From assembly GCA_002007465.1 (NCBI GenBank), contig LNAC01000163.1, positions 372,137-436,136 on the forward strand: a stretch of 64,000 nt of DNA, read 5' to 3'. The notes under the pieces were generated by a model. It saw nothing but the letters and a program-made list of their open reading frames with translations. It was not told the origin of the DNA and did not search any database. This DNA is from Ailurus styani. Taxonomy: Eukaryota; Chordata; Mammalia; Carnivora; Ailuridae. The position numbers and the translations under genes were made by a program. Positions 22,925 to 34,111 of this stretch are shown here, piece by piece; the first letter of the stretch is position 1; each line of letters starts with the position of its first letter.

Positions 22925-23412
22925 TGTAGGGAATGCCCAAGGTCATTCCCAGATTCAATGACTCACTGTGAGGACTCACAGGATTCATGATGTAGTTGTA
23001 TTCATGGCTATGATTTATTAGAGAGAAGGGATACAAAACAAAATCAGCACAGGGAAAAATGTGCATGTGAGGAAAGTCCAGAGGAAACCAACCTCAAGTT
23101 TCCAAGAATCTTCTCTTGGTGGAGGCCCATAGGGCATGTTTAATTCCTCTAGCAAGGAGTTATGACAGCATGTGAGAGAGGTTGTCTATCAGGGAAGCTC
23201 ATCGGAGATTCACCGCTCAATGTTTTTATTGGGACCTGGTCACATAGGCACCCTCTTCTTAGCAAGTCCCACATTTCAGACTTCAGAAGTAAAGCAAGTG
23301 TGCAGCATAAACCATATTGTTTATACAAACCATCTAGGCACAGTGAGCCATTTTTATCAGTACTAGGAATTGTGAAAGCCCTTCTAAAATCCAAGTCCCT
23401 GCACATCCCTAC
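22925..23412 (-). mobile_element. Endogenous retrovirus-type LTR, family not assigned
   Basis: The wording ('ggactcacaggattcatg', 'catggctatgatttattagag', 'agggaagctcatcggagattca', 'cctggtcacataggcaccctc') matches a common ancient LTR repeat I recognise but cannot name. On the minus strand a CCAATAAAAAC TATA-like motif (about 23223-23233) precedes an AATAAA signal (23014-23019) by some 210 bases, which fits U3-R order. No internal retroviral sequence is present. The frames at 23149-23440 are incidental. Confidence 0.5.
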
Positions 23413-24420
23413 TTACTCTCTTATTCATACATATTTTTAAATTCCATATAAAAGCCTGTATTCTTATAATCCTTATAGTGATATGTGTGTGTGTGTGTGT
23501 GTGTTGTTTTAATTGAACTCTGAGTAATAAACTTGTGCTGAGATAATAATGGTTCTTTTGGTACAAGTTTATCGCTGAAACACACCAGGAAATGTGGAAG
23601 AGGCTTATGATAAGTAAAGGAATGCAATTTTTAAATTAGTTGATCATACATTAGGCCCAGTGGAATCTGTCCATTAAAATGCTTTCCATTTATGAGTAAA
23701 TAGTAAGGGTACATGTCAACTAACAACATCCTCATACTTGTTGTTCTCATGGAAACTAATGACTCTAAGAAAGACCAAATGGAAGTTCCTGGGATAATTC
23801 TGTGTGTCAGTATTGAGGAAAAAGCAACACTACATTGCTCTGGGAATCACACATCATAAAGCTAGCAAATTTCAGAAGTGATAATCCCTATTACATTACC
23901 ATTTAACTCTTCAGTTTGGCTGAGACAAAAGATAAATTTGTCCTTAAGAATTACAGAGCTTTATCATGAACTTAATTAGGTGGTTTTCCAATTGCAGCTA
24001 CTATCCCAAAAGTGCTTTCCTTACTAAAGCAAATCAATACACAGCCCCTGGCATCTGGTATGCTGTTATTGATCCAGAGATAACTTTTTCTCCCTTCTAA
24101 ACCAGTAAACAGCAAACATAAAAAGCTTTCTGCTTTCACCTGGCAGGGACAGCAGCTCAGTAGGGTACTTCCAAATCTTAAGCCACCATCTAGTTTTTAA
24201 AAAATCTCAAAAACAGGAAATAGAAGTTCTTTTTATTAAAGAAAAGTTCTATCCAAGAATGTGTGAAAAAGTCAATGAAAATACAAAGATCTTCTTCCTT
24301 GCTAAACTTTCTACAAGTCCAGTTATTTGCAATATACTGGGTATCTTCTTCAAAGGTATAGATAAATGCATCATAGAACGAGTCTCACTAAGAATGAATT
24401 ATAATACCTAGTGAGTTTAA
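23413..24420. other. Non-coding stretch
   Basis: It has a TG repeat at 23481-23504. I see no gene and no assignable repeat beyond that. Confidence 0.5.
23481..23504. repeat. TG microsatellite
   Basis: About eleven TG units. Confidence 0.93.
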
Positions 24421-24440
24421 TAAAAATTTAGGTGTAATGG

Positions 24441-24642
24441 GGTGCCTGGGTGGCTCAGTGGGTTAAAGCCTCTGTCTTCGGCTCAGGTCATGATCTCAGG
24501 GTCCTGGGATCGAGGCCCGCATCGGGCTCTCTGCTCAGCAGGGAGCCTGGTTCCTCCTCTCTCTCTCTGCCTGCCTGTCTGCCTACTTGTAATCTCTCTC
24601 TCTCTCTCTGTGTCAAATAAATAAATAAATAAAAATCTTAAA
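24441..24642 (+). mobile_element. CAN-SINE, young
   Basis: Perfect 19-bp TSD, AAAAATTTAGGTGTAATGG (24422-24440 and 24643-24661). Head GGTGCCTGGGTGGCTCAG; tail with four AAAT units. Confidence 0.97.
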
Positions 24643-24661
24643 AAAAATTTAGGTGTAATGG

Positions 24662-24910
24662 AGATGCGATGTATAGCATGACAGCTATAGTTAATAATAC
24701 TGTATCACATATTTGAAAGTTTTTAGGAGTAAATCTTAAAAGTTCTCATCACAGAAAAAAATTTGTGAGTATATATGGTGAGGCATGTTAACTAGACTTA
24801 CTGCTTTGGATCATTACACAGTATATACAAATATCATTTTGTGTTATATACCCAAAGCTAATATAACATTGCATTGTCTATTATACCCCTATAAAACAAA
24901 TTAAAAATGA
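24662..24910 (+). mobile_element. L1 (L1MA/L1MB type) 3' UTR end
   Basis: 'gatgtatagcatgacagctatagttaataatactgtatcac' through 'gttaactagacttactgc' to 'tctattatacccctataaaacaaatt' follows the L1MA/B 3' UTR in order. It ends in a decayed A-tail. The SINE at 24441-24642 sits right at its left end. Confidence 0.85.
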
Positions 24911-25149
24911 AAAAAATGATGAATTCAAATTACTTTTGAGTATGTTACCCCAATTCATTTAGTTGTTACTAAAAGACTTTTCCATTTAAATTCTTTACCT
25001 AACAGGTTTCAGTTTGAGCAATTTGATATTCAGCTTTATAACTCAGCAGATCCACTGATGCACACAATTCCTGTAGCAGAAGGGAGTGCTTTATTTAGAC
25101 TATGGCATAACCTAATAGGAGAATTACAGTAAAGACCCTAGTTCATTTG

Positions 25150-25295
25150 TTCCTTTGTTTGTTCCTCCCTTCCTTCCTTCTTCCCTCCCTCCCACCCCCT
25201 TCTTCCAACCCTCCTTCCCTTCCTTTCTCCCCTTCTTCCTCCCTCCTTCCCTTCCTTCCTTCCTTCTTTCCTTCCCTTCTTCCATTAATTCATTC
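25150..25295. repeat. CT-rich polypyrimidine tract (CCTT-like)
   Basis: About 145 bases, almost all C/T on the plus strand, of variable CCTT/CTTC units. Sequences of this type can form triplex (H-DNA) if mirror-symmetric. Confidence 0.92.
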
Positions 25296-25338
25296 CCTCT
25301 TTAATAAGTAGTGATTCTTCTTTTAAGAAAGGCCACTT

Positions 25339-25535
25339 AGGGGCACCTGCGTGACTCAGTTGATTAATCATCTGCCTTTGGCTCAGGTCATGATCCCAGG
25401 GTACTGGGAGTGAGTCCCACATCAGGCTCCCTGCTCAGCAGAGGGCCTGCTTCTCCCTCTCCCTCTGCTGCTCCCCTGCTTGTGCTCGCTTTCTCTCTCT
25501 CTCTCAAATAAATGAATAAAATCTTTAAAAAAAAG
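25339..25535 (+). mobile_element. CAN-SINE
   Basis: The head 'ggggcacctgcgtgactcagttgattaatcatctgcc' and the 'cccctgcttgtgctcgc' block mark an older caniform subtype than the mustelid one. The tail is AAATAAATGAATAAAATCTTT. The TSD is unclear. Confidence 0.92.
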
Positions 25536-27407
25536 GCTTTTTATCTGCCACTAAGCCTTTATGAAGTTTGAACATCTGACCATGGGACAAGTGAACATGC
25601 CTCCTACCAAGTGGTCCATTATCAGCTAGGTGATATCTGTCCATTTAGCCTTCAGGCAGTTGTGCCCTGCAGCACTCTTTTTGTCGAGTGAACATACTTT
25701 TTATGACACTAGACCTAAGGATGTTCTGAAAGCTTAAATTAGTTGCAGGTAAAAAACTTCTTATCCCCAAAACTTTGGTTTCACTTCTCTGTCCTTAACT
25801 CACACTTAGGGATTCATGTGGATGACTTATAAATAATTGAGTGAGTTGGAAATTATGAGCCTGATTTATAAATGACTGTATTGATTGTAACACCCAAAAG
25901 TTCCCTGCTATGCCATTAGAACCTCATTCAGAAGTATCCTAAACATATACAGGGAAGTTCTTTTATTGTGAAAAAAACTTTAATCAGGAAATAGCATTGC
26001 CTCTGCTTGGAAGCTGAGATGGCTTGAAATAAGAATCTTCAGGGATTCATGGGCAGTCAGCAGTTTTTTGGACTGATGATCAGATTTGGGATGAAGAAAG
26101 TTGGAGAATTAGTGATAAAGATGTTTCAAAAAGAAGTAAATGGCTGGGCCTCACAGAAGTTGTAAAATTAGTGTTTTATATACATATTCATTTGATGTCC
26201 CACTCTGAAGGTGGTTCTTAATGTTACATGATAAGAACATCTATTTGTATAAATATCAGTGATCTCTGAGTTGGTTAAAATCAGACATTGCTACATATAA
26301 CAGGAAAAATAAAAGAACAGCAATATAAAAAATTTAGAATTGTATTTCTCTAATAAAAACACCTTGAGCTGTGTAGTCCATGACTGTTATGGGAGTTTCA
26401 TTTTCATGAATGAACTATTTTCCTTCTATTTTTCTGCCTCACTATCTTATTAATGTTCCTTCCACTTTCACGTTCAGCTCATAGCAAAGCATTGTTACTA
26501 AAGCTCTAGGCATCAATTTTTCATGCCAAGGGACAGGAATGAGGGAAAGCTACAGTACAAAAGGACCCAAATATCAGCTAATCCATGTTTTGGAAATCTT
26601 TCACAGTACTTTTATTTTTGTATCCCTGATCAGAACTTAGCCATGTGCTTTCACCTGGATGAGGGACAAAGAAAGTCTTTTAGCTAGTCTTTTGCTGCTT
26701 TAGATAAAATTTGGATTCTCTTATTAAGGATGAAAAAGCAAAGGTATAGTTGGCAGAGAACAGCAGTCCTGGGACAACCTGTTTTGTTTGCCATCCCTTG
26801 GCTTCATCAATGTCTTGATTTGAAAAGAAAAAGCTATTTTGGCAGAGACAGATATATGAATAGAATCAGCAACATGGATACACCCACTACAAAGGCTTGC
26901 TGATCCTATACCTTAGCTATGCCTAATAGTTTGCAAAAATAAGGTGATTAGGGTAATATCAGTATTAAGATATACGCTCTTATTCATCTGGTCATATATG
27001 GCTTATTTCTTCCTTAGCCAAAGTACTCAGGTCTGGGAACCATGAGGTTAGAAGACTTGGATGACTTCTGTTACTGTCATATTCAATCACTTATACATAA
27101 GTTTCTAACCCTTACTTTCTGGAGTCTATTGATTTAACTTAACAGGAGCAATAATTCTACCAAAGGATACAAAAAAGTTTCTAATAAATTGGGGATGTTA
27201 CCTCTATATATCAAACTGTGTGGCTGGGCTTTATAGTGGGCCAAGGGAAGAGTATAGATGGAGCTAAGAAAATCATTCCATGGTTTTCTTCTAGTACTAC
27301 CAAAACCTGGGTGAATGTTAACAGAAACCATTACAGCTATTTTAAAATACAGGGACAAAAAAATTCTTAGGTCTGTACAGAGGAACAAAAATTTGGTTTA
27401 ATCATAT
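25536..27407. other. Non-coding stretch
   Basis: About 1.9 kb with no gene, SINE or L1 that I can assign. Confidence 0.5.
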
Positions 27408-27830
27408 GGTAGGTAGACTAATGGTCCCCGAAAGGTGTCACATCCTAATTCTCAGACTCTGTGATTATGTTACCTCCAAAAAGTACATTGCGGGTGCTGT
27501 TAAGGTAAGGGATGCCCACGTGGTCCCAAGATAATTGCAGGTGTCCTTTAAGAGGAAGGCAGGAGAGTAAGAGAGTTTTGAAGATTCATTCATTGTTTAT
27601 GCACCACACCCAGTGCTCCAAGGCTAATTGAACATAATAATAAAAATAAATACAAAAAAAGAGTTTTGAAGATTTTATGCACCTGCTTCATTATTGGAGA
27701 AAGGGAACACAAGCCGCGGAATCAAGAATCCTCTAGAAGACAGAAAAACAAAAATAGGTTTTCCCCTAAAGCCTACAGAAGAAATGCAGCCCTGCCAATA
27801 CCTTGATTTTATGTGAGATACCTCATAATA
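27408..27830 (+). mobile_element. MLT1-type (ERVL-MaLR) LTR, interrupted
   Basis: 'taggtagactaatggtccccgaaagg', 'gtgattatgttacctcc', 'ggtgtcctttaagaggaaggcagg', 'cctctagaag', 'ttttcccctaaagcctacagaagaaatgcagccctgcc' follow MLT1A/B in order. A 74-bp L1 piece is inserted at 27587-27660. The 3' end is lost near 27830, where AT-rich sequence and a 58-bp duplicated segment follow. Confidence 0.8.
27587..27660 (+). mobile_element. 74-bp L1 3' end insertion
   Basis: Flanked by the perfect 14-bp TSD GAGTTTTGAAGATT (27573-27586 and 27661-27674) within the MLT1 LTR. The left half is L1 3' UTR in reverse ('gtttatgcaccacacccagtgctcc'). The right half is a forward A-rich tail (AATAATAAAAATAAATAC, then A7). 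Inverted left half plus forward tail again fits twin priming, on a very small scale. Confidence 0.8.
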
Positions 27831-27865
27831 TAAATATAAATATAATATAAATATATATATAAAAT

Positions 27866-27923
27866 TAACGCTGAAAAGGACAGGAAGTGGTATTGCATTG
27901 AGCATAGTGAACACAAACAATAC
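27866..27923. repeat. 58-bp exact direct repeat, copy 1
   Basis: Identical base for base to 29307-29364, starting TAACGCTGAAAAGGACAGGA. It is not part of a SINE or L1 that I recognise. Confidence 0.95.
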
Positions 27924-29306
27924 CTCGATGTGTGTGAGATTACTAAATAGCTGCTGCTTCACTTCTGCCTTCCATGGAAACCTCCCATAGATGGAAACTT
28001 ATAAGAAAAGATATTTTGGGAAATGCAGTTCAGTCTAGTCAAGCTAATGCTTTACAGAGCCCCCACACAGTATCTATTTGTCTTTTTGCAACTTTTAAGA
28101 TTTTTTTTAGTTTATACAAAATTTAAAGCTAATAAAATTAAAATGCCATTATAAGCATTAAATTAATGAAATATGTAAAGCATATACTTAAGTATTTCAG
28201 TAATTGTTTTAGTAATAATAAATCTTTTCCTTATATCTGTAGTTGACATCAGTCATTTCATTCACTGCCTTTTGTAAGAGTCAAGCAAATTATAACAATT
28301 AAAAGCTTTTAATTTCTATAAAAAATAAATGTATACAATGAGTATATTTTAAAGATGAAGTTTAGAAAGACCGCTATGGAAATTACTAATAATGAGAAAA
28401 AGAAAAGTTGATACTTCAGTTTTACATACATAATCATATAATTTCACAAACATAAGTTCTTTATGTATATATAAGTATACATTTACAAATATTTAACTCT
28501 TAATTTTAGGTTCTGTGCATTATGAGATTAAAGATTAAAATACATAATATCTATCCTGAATACTAATTGGAAACCAGATAATATCCTCCGTTTCTTCCCT
28601 CCTCCTCCTCCTTTCTCCATCCCACAGAAGCTTGATATTACTTCTAGATGTGAATGGATATAACAAATGAAGTTACAAACTAGTTCAGTTGCTTCAGTTT
28701 TGCACCAGAGTTATTCTGAGTTACGATAATATAAAAGAATAGTAAATGTATGCACTTTTGCTTTACATATGCAACTTTTTAAAAATTTAAACTGGTATTT
28801 AAAATCAGTTTTATGTAACTGGTATTTTTATTTAAAATGCAAAAATATCAGTTATCTGTTTATCTTAATATCATTTAAATATCTGTGTGGTTTATTGTCT
28901 TTAAATAATATCAGAACCACCCTACAACATTAATCTTTTCTGTTGAAATACTGAGGATTATCTGGTTATGTTTTAGTACCCTCATTTGTTCGTCAAATTT
29001 ATTATGTCAGAAGTTACTATTCTTATGTGCAAAGCTCACATAAATTGGTGAGAACATGACTTTGGCAATATCAGAAAAAAGAATTTCGGTAAAAAATTCA
29101 CAGGGGATTTTAAAATATTAAAAATGGAAAAAATATTTCAACCTCATAATTACTTGAACCGTATAAAATTGCCATTCTTATGTATCAAAGTCAGGCTGTA
29201 TTGATAATTTAATGTTTTAACCTAATAATTTAAGATGTTGAAATGAAATGGAGAGAAATTTTATTTGATTTTTAAATTACCAATATAATATAAAAAGTAA
29301 CATAAC
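27924..29306. other. AT-rich non-coding stretch
   Basis: I see no gene or assignable repeat between the two 58-bp copies. Confidence 0.5.
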
Positions 29307-29364
29307 TAACGCTGAAAAGGACAGGAAGTGGTATTGCATTGAGCATAGTGAACACAAACAATAC
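29307..29364. repeat. 58-bp exact direct repeat, copy 2
   Basis: The second copy of 27866-27923, 1441 bp downstream and in the same orientation. The flanks differ from the first base outside the match, on both sides. Confidence 0.95.
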
Positions 29365-29420
29365 TACTTTTCTGAAAGGAAATTTGTTACCTTGTACCAA
29401 CAAATTTAAAGTAATTATTT

Positions 29421-29570
29421 GGGGCACCTAAGTGGCTCAGTGGGTTAAGCCTCTGCCTTCGGCTCAGGTCATGATCTCAGGGTCCTGGGATTGAGCCCCA
29501 CATGGGGCTCTCTGCTCAGCAGGGAGCCTGCTTCCTCCTCTCTCTCTGCCTGCTTCTCTGACTACTTGTG

Positions 29571-29601
<31 letters not shown>

Positions 29602-29627
29602 CCCCCCCGTTAAATAAATAATCTTTA
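29421..29627 (+). mobile_element. CAN-SINE, young
   Basis: Perfect 13-bp TSD AAAGTAATTATTT (29408-29420 and 29628-29640). It has an expanded CT tract (about 29574-29601) and C8 before the tail. Tail shortened to TTAAATAAATAATC. Confidence 0.95.
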
Positions 29628-29724
29628 AAAGTAATTATTTAGTCAGAGAACAAGACATAATATGGTACGTATAGGGAGATAGCCCGGATTCAAAGCATTA
29701 GTTGGCCATTTGTTTTCTATTTAT

Positions 29725-29865
29725 CTTGTATGGGTGTCTTAACCTCTGTGTGTTTCCACTTTCTCATCTATAAAGAAGAAAGAGTTGTGAGAATTAAGTA
29801 TGAGCATGAATATGAAAAAAGTGGCACGGTGCCTCACATATAAGTGATAAATTATCGGCCACATT
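29725..29865 (+). repeat. MIR
   Basis: 'gtcttaacctctgtgtgtttccactttctcatctataaagaag...agaattaagtatgag...gtgcctcacatataagtg' follows the 3' part of MIR in order. Confidence 0.7.
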
Positions 29866-30223
29866 CTAAATGAGCAGAATAAAAGAATATTTAACTAAAT
29901 CTGAGTTCTTATACTAAATGAAGTAATAAACAGCCCTCTGTATTTAAATCATAATGTATTTCTAAACAGAATAATCCTTCATATGAAGCAGAGTTAAAAC
30001 ATGAAATAATATTGCATATATAATATGATTTCAATATGGAAATTTTATTCTAAAGATTAATAGTGATTTAAAAATTTTCAAAAGTTTCGGTTTGATTCAG
30101 ACCACTTTGAAATGCTACAAAAGTATTCATACACCAAAATTTTGTAGATATACTAAAAAGATAAATATAAAAAATGAAGTAATAGCTAGAAGAAACTCTA
30201 GTAAATATTTCTATTATAGTGAT

Positions 30224-30430
30224 GTATTAGTCTGGATTCCCCAGAGAAACAGAACTGATAGGAGTCAATATATACTGTTATATATGTAGAATTATCATAA
30301 GGAATTGACTTACATGATATGGAGGCCAAAAAGTCCCAAGATCTGATGTTAGCAAGCTGGAGAACGAGGAGATTCAGTGATAGAGTTACCTGTCTGAGTC
30401 TGAAGGCCTGAGAACCAGGAAAACTTATGG
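30224..30430 (-). mobile_element. LTR-like ancient repeat end
   Basis: 'tattagtctggattccccagagaaacagaac...ataaggaattgacttacatgatatggagg...caagctggagaa' matches a very common mammalian repeat whose opposite strand ends '...TTCTGTTTCTCTGGGGAATCCAGACTAATA'. That is an LTR-like 3' end. I do not assign a family. Confidence 0.5.
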
Positions 30431-31002
30431 TGTAAGACTTATTCCAAGTTGTTATTAGAGACTAAAAAGCCTGTAAGAGAAAGGGAAAAGCTGTACTCTT
30501 GGTATGTAGTGTACATTTTCCCCCCATAGGAATAGCATGGGCTAAAGTATTTTTAAAACCTTAGATCTCTGGATCTTATTAATTAGTGTATTCATTTCAC
30601 TTAGGGAAAAAAAACCTAACAGTGTCTATTTAGTGTTAGATTTTGAAGGAAACAAGTGATGATTTATAGGAAAGTATGACCTAAAAGTCTCTTGAATTTA
30701 GATTATCTGGCATTTCAATTTGTTTCTTACCCTGTTCTCAAGGTAACCATATTTAGTTTGTACTCATAAATCAGATTCATAAGGCAGTCTGTCATTCTTA
30801 CTACATAGTGGGCGAGGTTTTTCTGCCATTTTTTTCTTACATTATTTCAATAAAAAAGTACACACTGAAGTAATTTATTAACAAAACACCTTACAGTACA
30901 GAGGGTTAGTTTATCATATTAAAAGTTTAACATTGTTTATTAACATAATTGTTTATTTTATATATAAAATGAGTGACTAGTATTAATGTACTAACAGTAG
31001 TG
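30431..31002. other. Non-coding stretch
   Basis: I see no gene or assignable repeat. Confidence 0.5.
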
Positions 31003-31358
31003 TCTTAGGGCCATTAGAGCTGCTATATTAGCCCTATAATATCAGAGACTGGGTGGCTTTTACACAGCAGAAATTTATTGCTTCTCATTCAGGAGGTGGC
31101 AAGTCCAAGATCAGGGTGCCGGCATGGTCAGGTTCTAGGGGAGTACTCTCTTCCAGACTGCAGATTGCTGATTTCTTTTTGTATCCTCCCATGGTGGAAG
31201 TTGGTGAAAGAGGTTTCTCAGACCTGTTTTATTTTTTTATTTATTTATTTTTTTAATTTTATTTTTATTATTTGCCCAAGGGGTACAGGTCTGTGAATCA
31301 TCAGGCTTACATCTTTCACAGCCCTCACCAAAGCACAAACCCTCCCCAATGTCCATAA

Positions 31359-31389
31359 NNNNNNNNNNNNNNNNNNNNNNNNNNNNNNN
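31359..31389. other. Assembly gap (31 Ns)
   Basis: The only unresolved bases in the window, inside the L1 3' UTR. In the related L1 at 55479-56245 the corresponding interval (about 55600-55725) is near 125 bases, so the true gap could be longer than 31. Confidence 0.95.
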
Positions 31390-31421
31390 CCCACAGCCCC
31401 CCACCCTGCCCCTCAAGTTCC

Positions 31422-32015
31422 TCATATCAGAGAGATCATATGATAATTGTCTTTCTCTGATTGACTTATTTCGCTCAGCATAATACCCTCCAGTTCCATC
31501 CATGTTGTTGCGAATGGCAAGATTTCGTTTCTTTTGATAGCTGCATAATATTCCATTGTATATATATACCACATCTTCTTTATCCATTCATCTGTTGATG
31601 GACATCTAGGTTCTTTCCATAGTTTGGCTATTGTGGACATTGCTGCTATAAACATTCGGGTGCACGTGCCCCTGAGGAACACTACCTTTGTGTCTTTAGG
31701 ATAAATACCCAGTAGTGCGATTGCTGGGTCGTAGGGTAGCTCCATTTTCAACTTTTTGAGGAATCTCCATACTGTTTTCCAGAGTGGCTGCACCAGTTTG
31801 CATTCCCACCAACAGTGTAGGAGGGTTCCCCTTTCTCCGCAACCTCGCCAACATCTGTCATTTCCTGACTTGTTGATTTTAGCCATTCTGACTGGTGTGA
31901 GGTGGTATCTCGCTGTGGTTTTGATTTGTATTTCTCTGATGCCGAGTGATGTTGAGCACTTTCTCATGTGTCTGTTGGCCATTTGGATGTCTTCTTTGGA
32001 GAAATGTCTGTTCAT
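31422..32015 (-). pseudogene. L1 ORF2 C-terminal fragment, open 197 codons
   Basis: The best-preserved L1 coding piece here. It includes the ORF2p C-terminal Cys/His motif at residues 55, 59, 67 and 72 (CWRGC-x7-H-x4-C), then [14 protein letters not shown] and [10 protein letters not shown]. The endonuclease and reverse-transcriptase domains are missing through 5' truncation, so it is non-functional. The frame runs open to its normal end (stop near 31422), which supports youth. Confidence 0.9.
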
Positions 32016-32172
32016 GTCAGACCTGTTTTATAAGGCCACTTTCTCTTTTATGAGGTTTCCGCCTTCATGACTTAATCATCTTCCAAAGGCTCTATCCTCT
32101 AATACCATCAATTTGGGGATTAGGATTTTAACATATAAATTTGGGAGGAACACAGATATTCAGTATAGCAAC

Positions 32173-32708
32173 TAGTATGTTGATGTGTTCTTGCATGATT
32201 ATCTAAATATTTGTTCTTGAACATACAGCCATGCGTATAGGTGGCCACAAAATCATCTATTTTGGTATGCAAGTTTCAAACATTCAAAAATGTGATTTTT
32301 TATAGATACTTTTTTAAAATTTAAAACATTTTTCATTAAAAATAATGAAATCATTGGCTACTACTAAGGCTGAACCTACCTTAGAAAATATACCCAGGGA
32401 TATTTAATTTGTGGTAAAGTCTCTAATTTGTGGTAAAAAATGTATATTAAAAATATAATTTTTGAGGTATCAGTTTATTTTGTAATATAGAATACACTAA
32501 TCTCTATAAACAAATAGTATATAAATGATTTCAGTGGGGTTATTTAACCAGTCTTAAAAGTCTTAAAAAAACTAGATGCTATATAGAAGAACATAGCAGG
32601 GAGTTAACTTTGCTTTTTCATCACTTCCACATTGTCACATGCATTTAAATATATAGAATGCACAAAACACTTTGACTTAATATATAGTAGTAGTTCTTCA
32701 AATAAAAT
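32173..32708. other. AT-rich non-coding stretch
   Basis: I see no gene or assignable repeat. Confidence 0.5.
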
Positions 32709-32723
32709 AATTGAGCAGAATTT

Positions 32724-32935
32724 ATTTTTTCTTAAAGATTTTATTTATTTATTTATTTGACAGAGAGAGAGAGAGAGAGAGAGATCACAAGTAGGCAGAG
32801 AGGCAGGCAGAGAGAGAGGAGGAAGCAGGCTCTCTGCCGAGTAGAGAGCCTGATGTGGGCCTCGATCCCAGGACCCTGAGATCATGACCTGAGCCGAAGG
32901 CAGAGGCTTTAACCCACTGAGCCACCCAGGCGCCC
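32724..32935 (-). mobile_element. CAN-SINE, young, reverse
   Basis: TSD AATTGAGCAGAATTT (32709-32723) and AACTGAGCAGAATTT (32936-32950), with one mismatch. GA repeat expansion near 32760-32785. Confidence 0.97.
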
Positions 32936-32950
32936 AACTGAGCAGAATTT

Positions 32951-33900
32951 GAACCTCACTTGCTCCAGCTATTACCAGGAATACCTGATTGATAACTGTG
33001 GTAGAAATGACTGTTCACCAGAAGGCTATGCACTGTGTTCTGTCTCTTATGTACTTAGAAATTTTCATGTGACTGAGTTATAGTGAGTGGAATCTAAACT
33101 GTAGTAATGTGCATCAATTATAGTCCTGGAACAATAAAATTCCTATTCATTCTCCCATGGTCTTTTTCTTTCTGGCCAATATCAATGTGCACTTCAAGGT
33201 TGATCTTGAAATCTGTGCATTGAAGATGTCAGAATCTGTCAACCTAGATGCCTGCATGAAAGCATGGATGTAGGTCCAAAACCTGGTTATTTTCTCAGTT
33301 ACGTTCTGCTAGAAGAAATGATTTTGTGTGATTGTACCTGTATGGGATGTTAGGCCACTGAAATTCAGTGACTGCACAGATTCTGCTTGTATTTTGCAGG
33401 CATCAATTAGACAATATTTATTGCTGTTAATTGTTTCAAATGTTGAAAGTACTACACAAAAGATTTGTGCATTACAACTACTTTTAATGGTGTGTGTGTG
33501 TGCGTGCATGCATGTATGTGCACACATCTGCATGTGGACACTTGAAGTTATTTTGAATCCTACCAAACATGGCTGAGAAAAAAGTTCTAAACTCTGGATA
33601 AATCTGTTGTAGAAGCAAATCCCAAAGCTTTAGGGAGAGTCAGGTCATGTGACCCTGTAGCCAGATAATTAAGCAGATGACTACCTAGAATTTTAATTGT
33701 TATGTTATAATATGCTATATTATACTGTAATAAGCTCTGGAGATACAAGTTAAAACTCATCTCTGTTCTGCACGTGGGAAAAATGAATACTATGTGGGAA
33801 AGTCTAACATGGGAACCCAAATTTAGTGAATAGTATTCTCAACAATAGACATAAAGTGAAAGATTTTTCATAAAGGGAGATTAGAGCAAGGACAGATTAG
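32951..33900. other. Non-coding stretch
   Basis: I see no gene or assignable repeat. It has a TG-rich alternating tract at 33489-33530. The frames at 33309-33576 on both strands overlap that tract. Confidence 0.5.
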
Positions 33901-33916
33901 GAGACAAGTGTGTCTT

Positions 33917-34108
33917 TTTTTTTTTTACGATTTTATTTATTTATTTGACAGAGAGACCACAGGGAGAGAGGGATCACAAGCAGGGGGAGTGGGAAGAAGC
34001 AGGCCTCCTGCTGTGCAGGGAGCCCGATGTTGGGACTCGATTCCAGGACCCTGGGATCTGACCTGAGCCAAAGGTAGACGCTCAATGACTGAGCCACCCA
34101 GGCGCCCC
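33917..34108 (-). mobile_element. CAN-SINE, reverse
   Basis: T-tail, AAATAAATAAAATCG-type 3' end, 'agcagggggagtgggaagaagcagg', and the GGGCGCCTGGGTGGCTCAG head at 34090-34108. It has no TSD of its own at the head side. Confidence 0.93.
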
Positions 34109-34111
34109 AGA

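Larger units (their letters stand above)
31233..32016 (-). mobile_element. L1, 5'-truncated, young, inserted in MST LTR
   Basis: Perfect 15-bp TSD TCAGACCTGTTTTAT (31218-31232 and 32017-32031). Poly(T) lies at the left, then the 3' UTR in reverse, then the ORF2 C-terminus in reverse to 32016. It contains the 31-base N run at 31359-31389 in the 3' UTR. Confidence 0.95.
31003..32172 (-). mobile_element. MST-type (ERVL-MaLR) LTR, split by an L1
   Basis: Minus strand reads 'TTGCTATACTGAATATCTGTG...' (32172 on) to 'GCCACCCAGTCTCTGATATTATAGGGC...CTAAGACAC' (31003). This is the MST LTR from its TGCTATAG-like start to its end. The LTR parts are 31003-31232 and about 32032-32172. A minus-strand L1 lies between, with its TSD copied from the LTR. 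Confidence 0.83.

Noticed and set aside
24442..24624. Recurrent frames starting PGWLSGLKPL across the window
   Set aside because: All are translations of the CAN-SINE head, repeated at each SINE copy.
31053..31296. Plus-strand frames over the MST LTR
   Set aside because: They run across LTR and L1 3' UTR junctions and are not coding.
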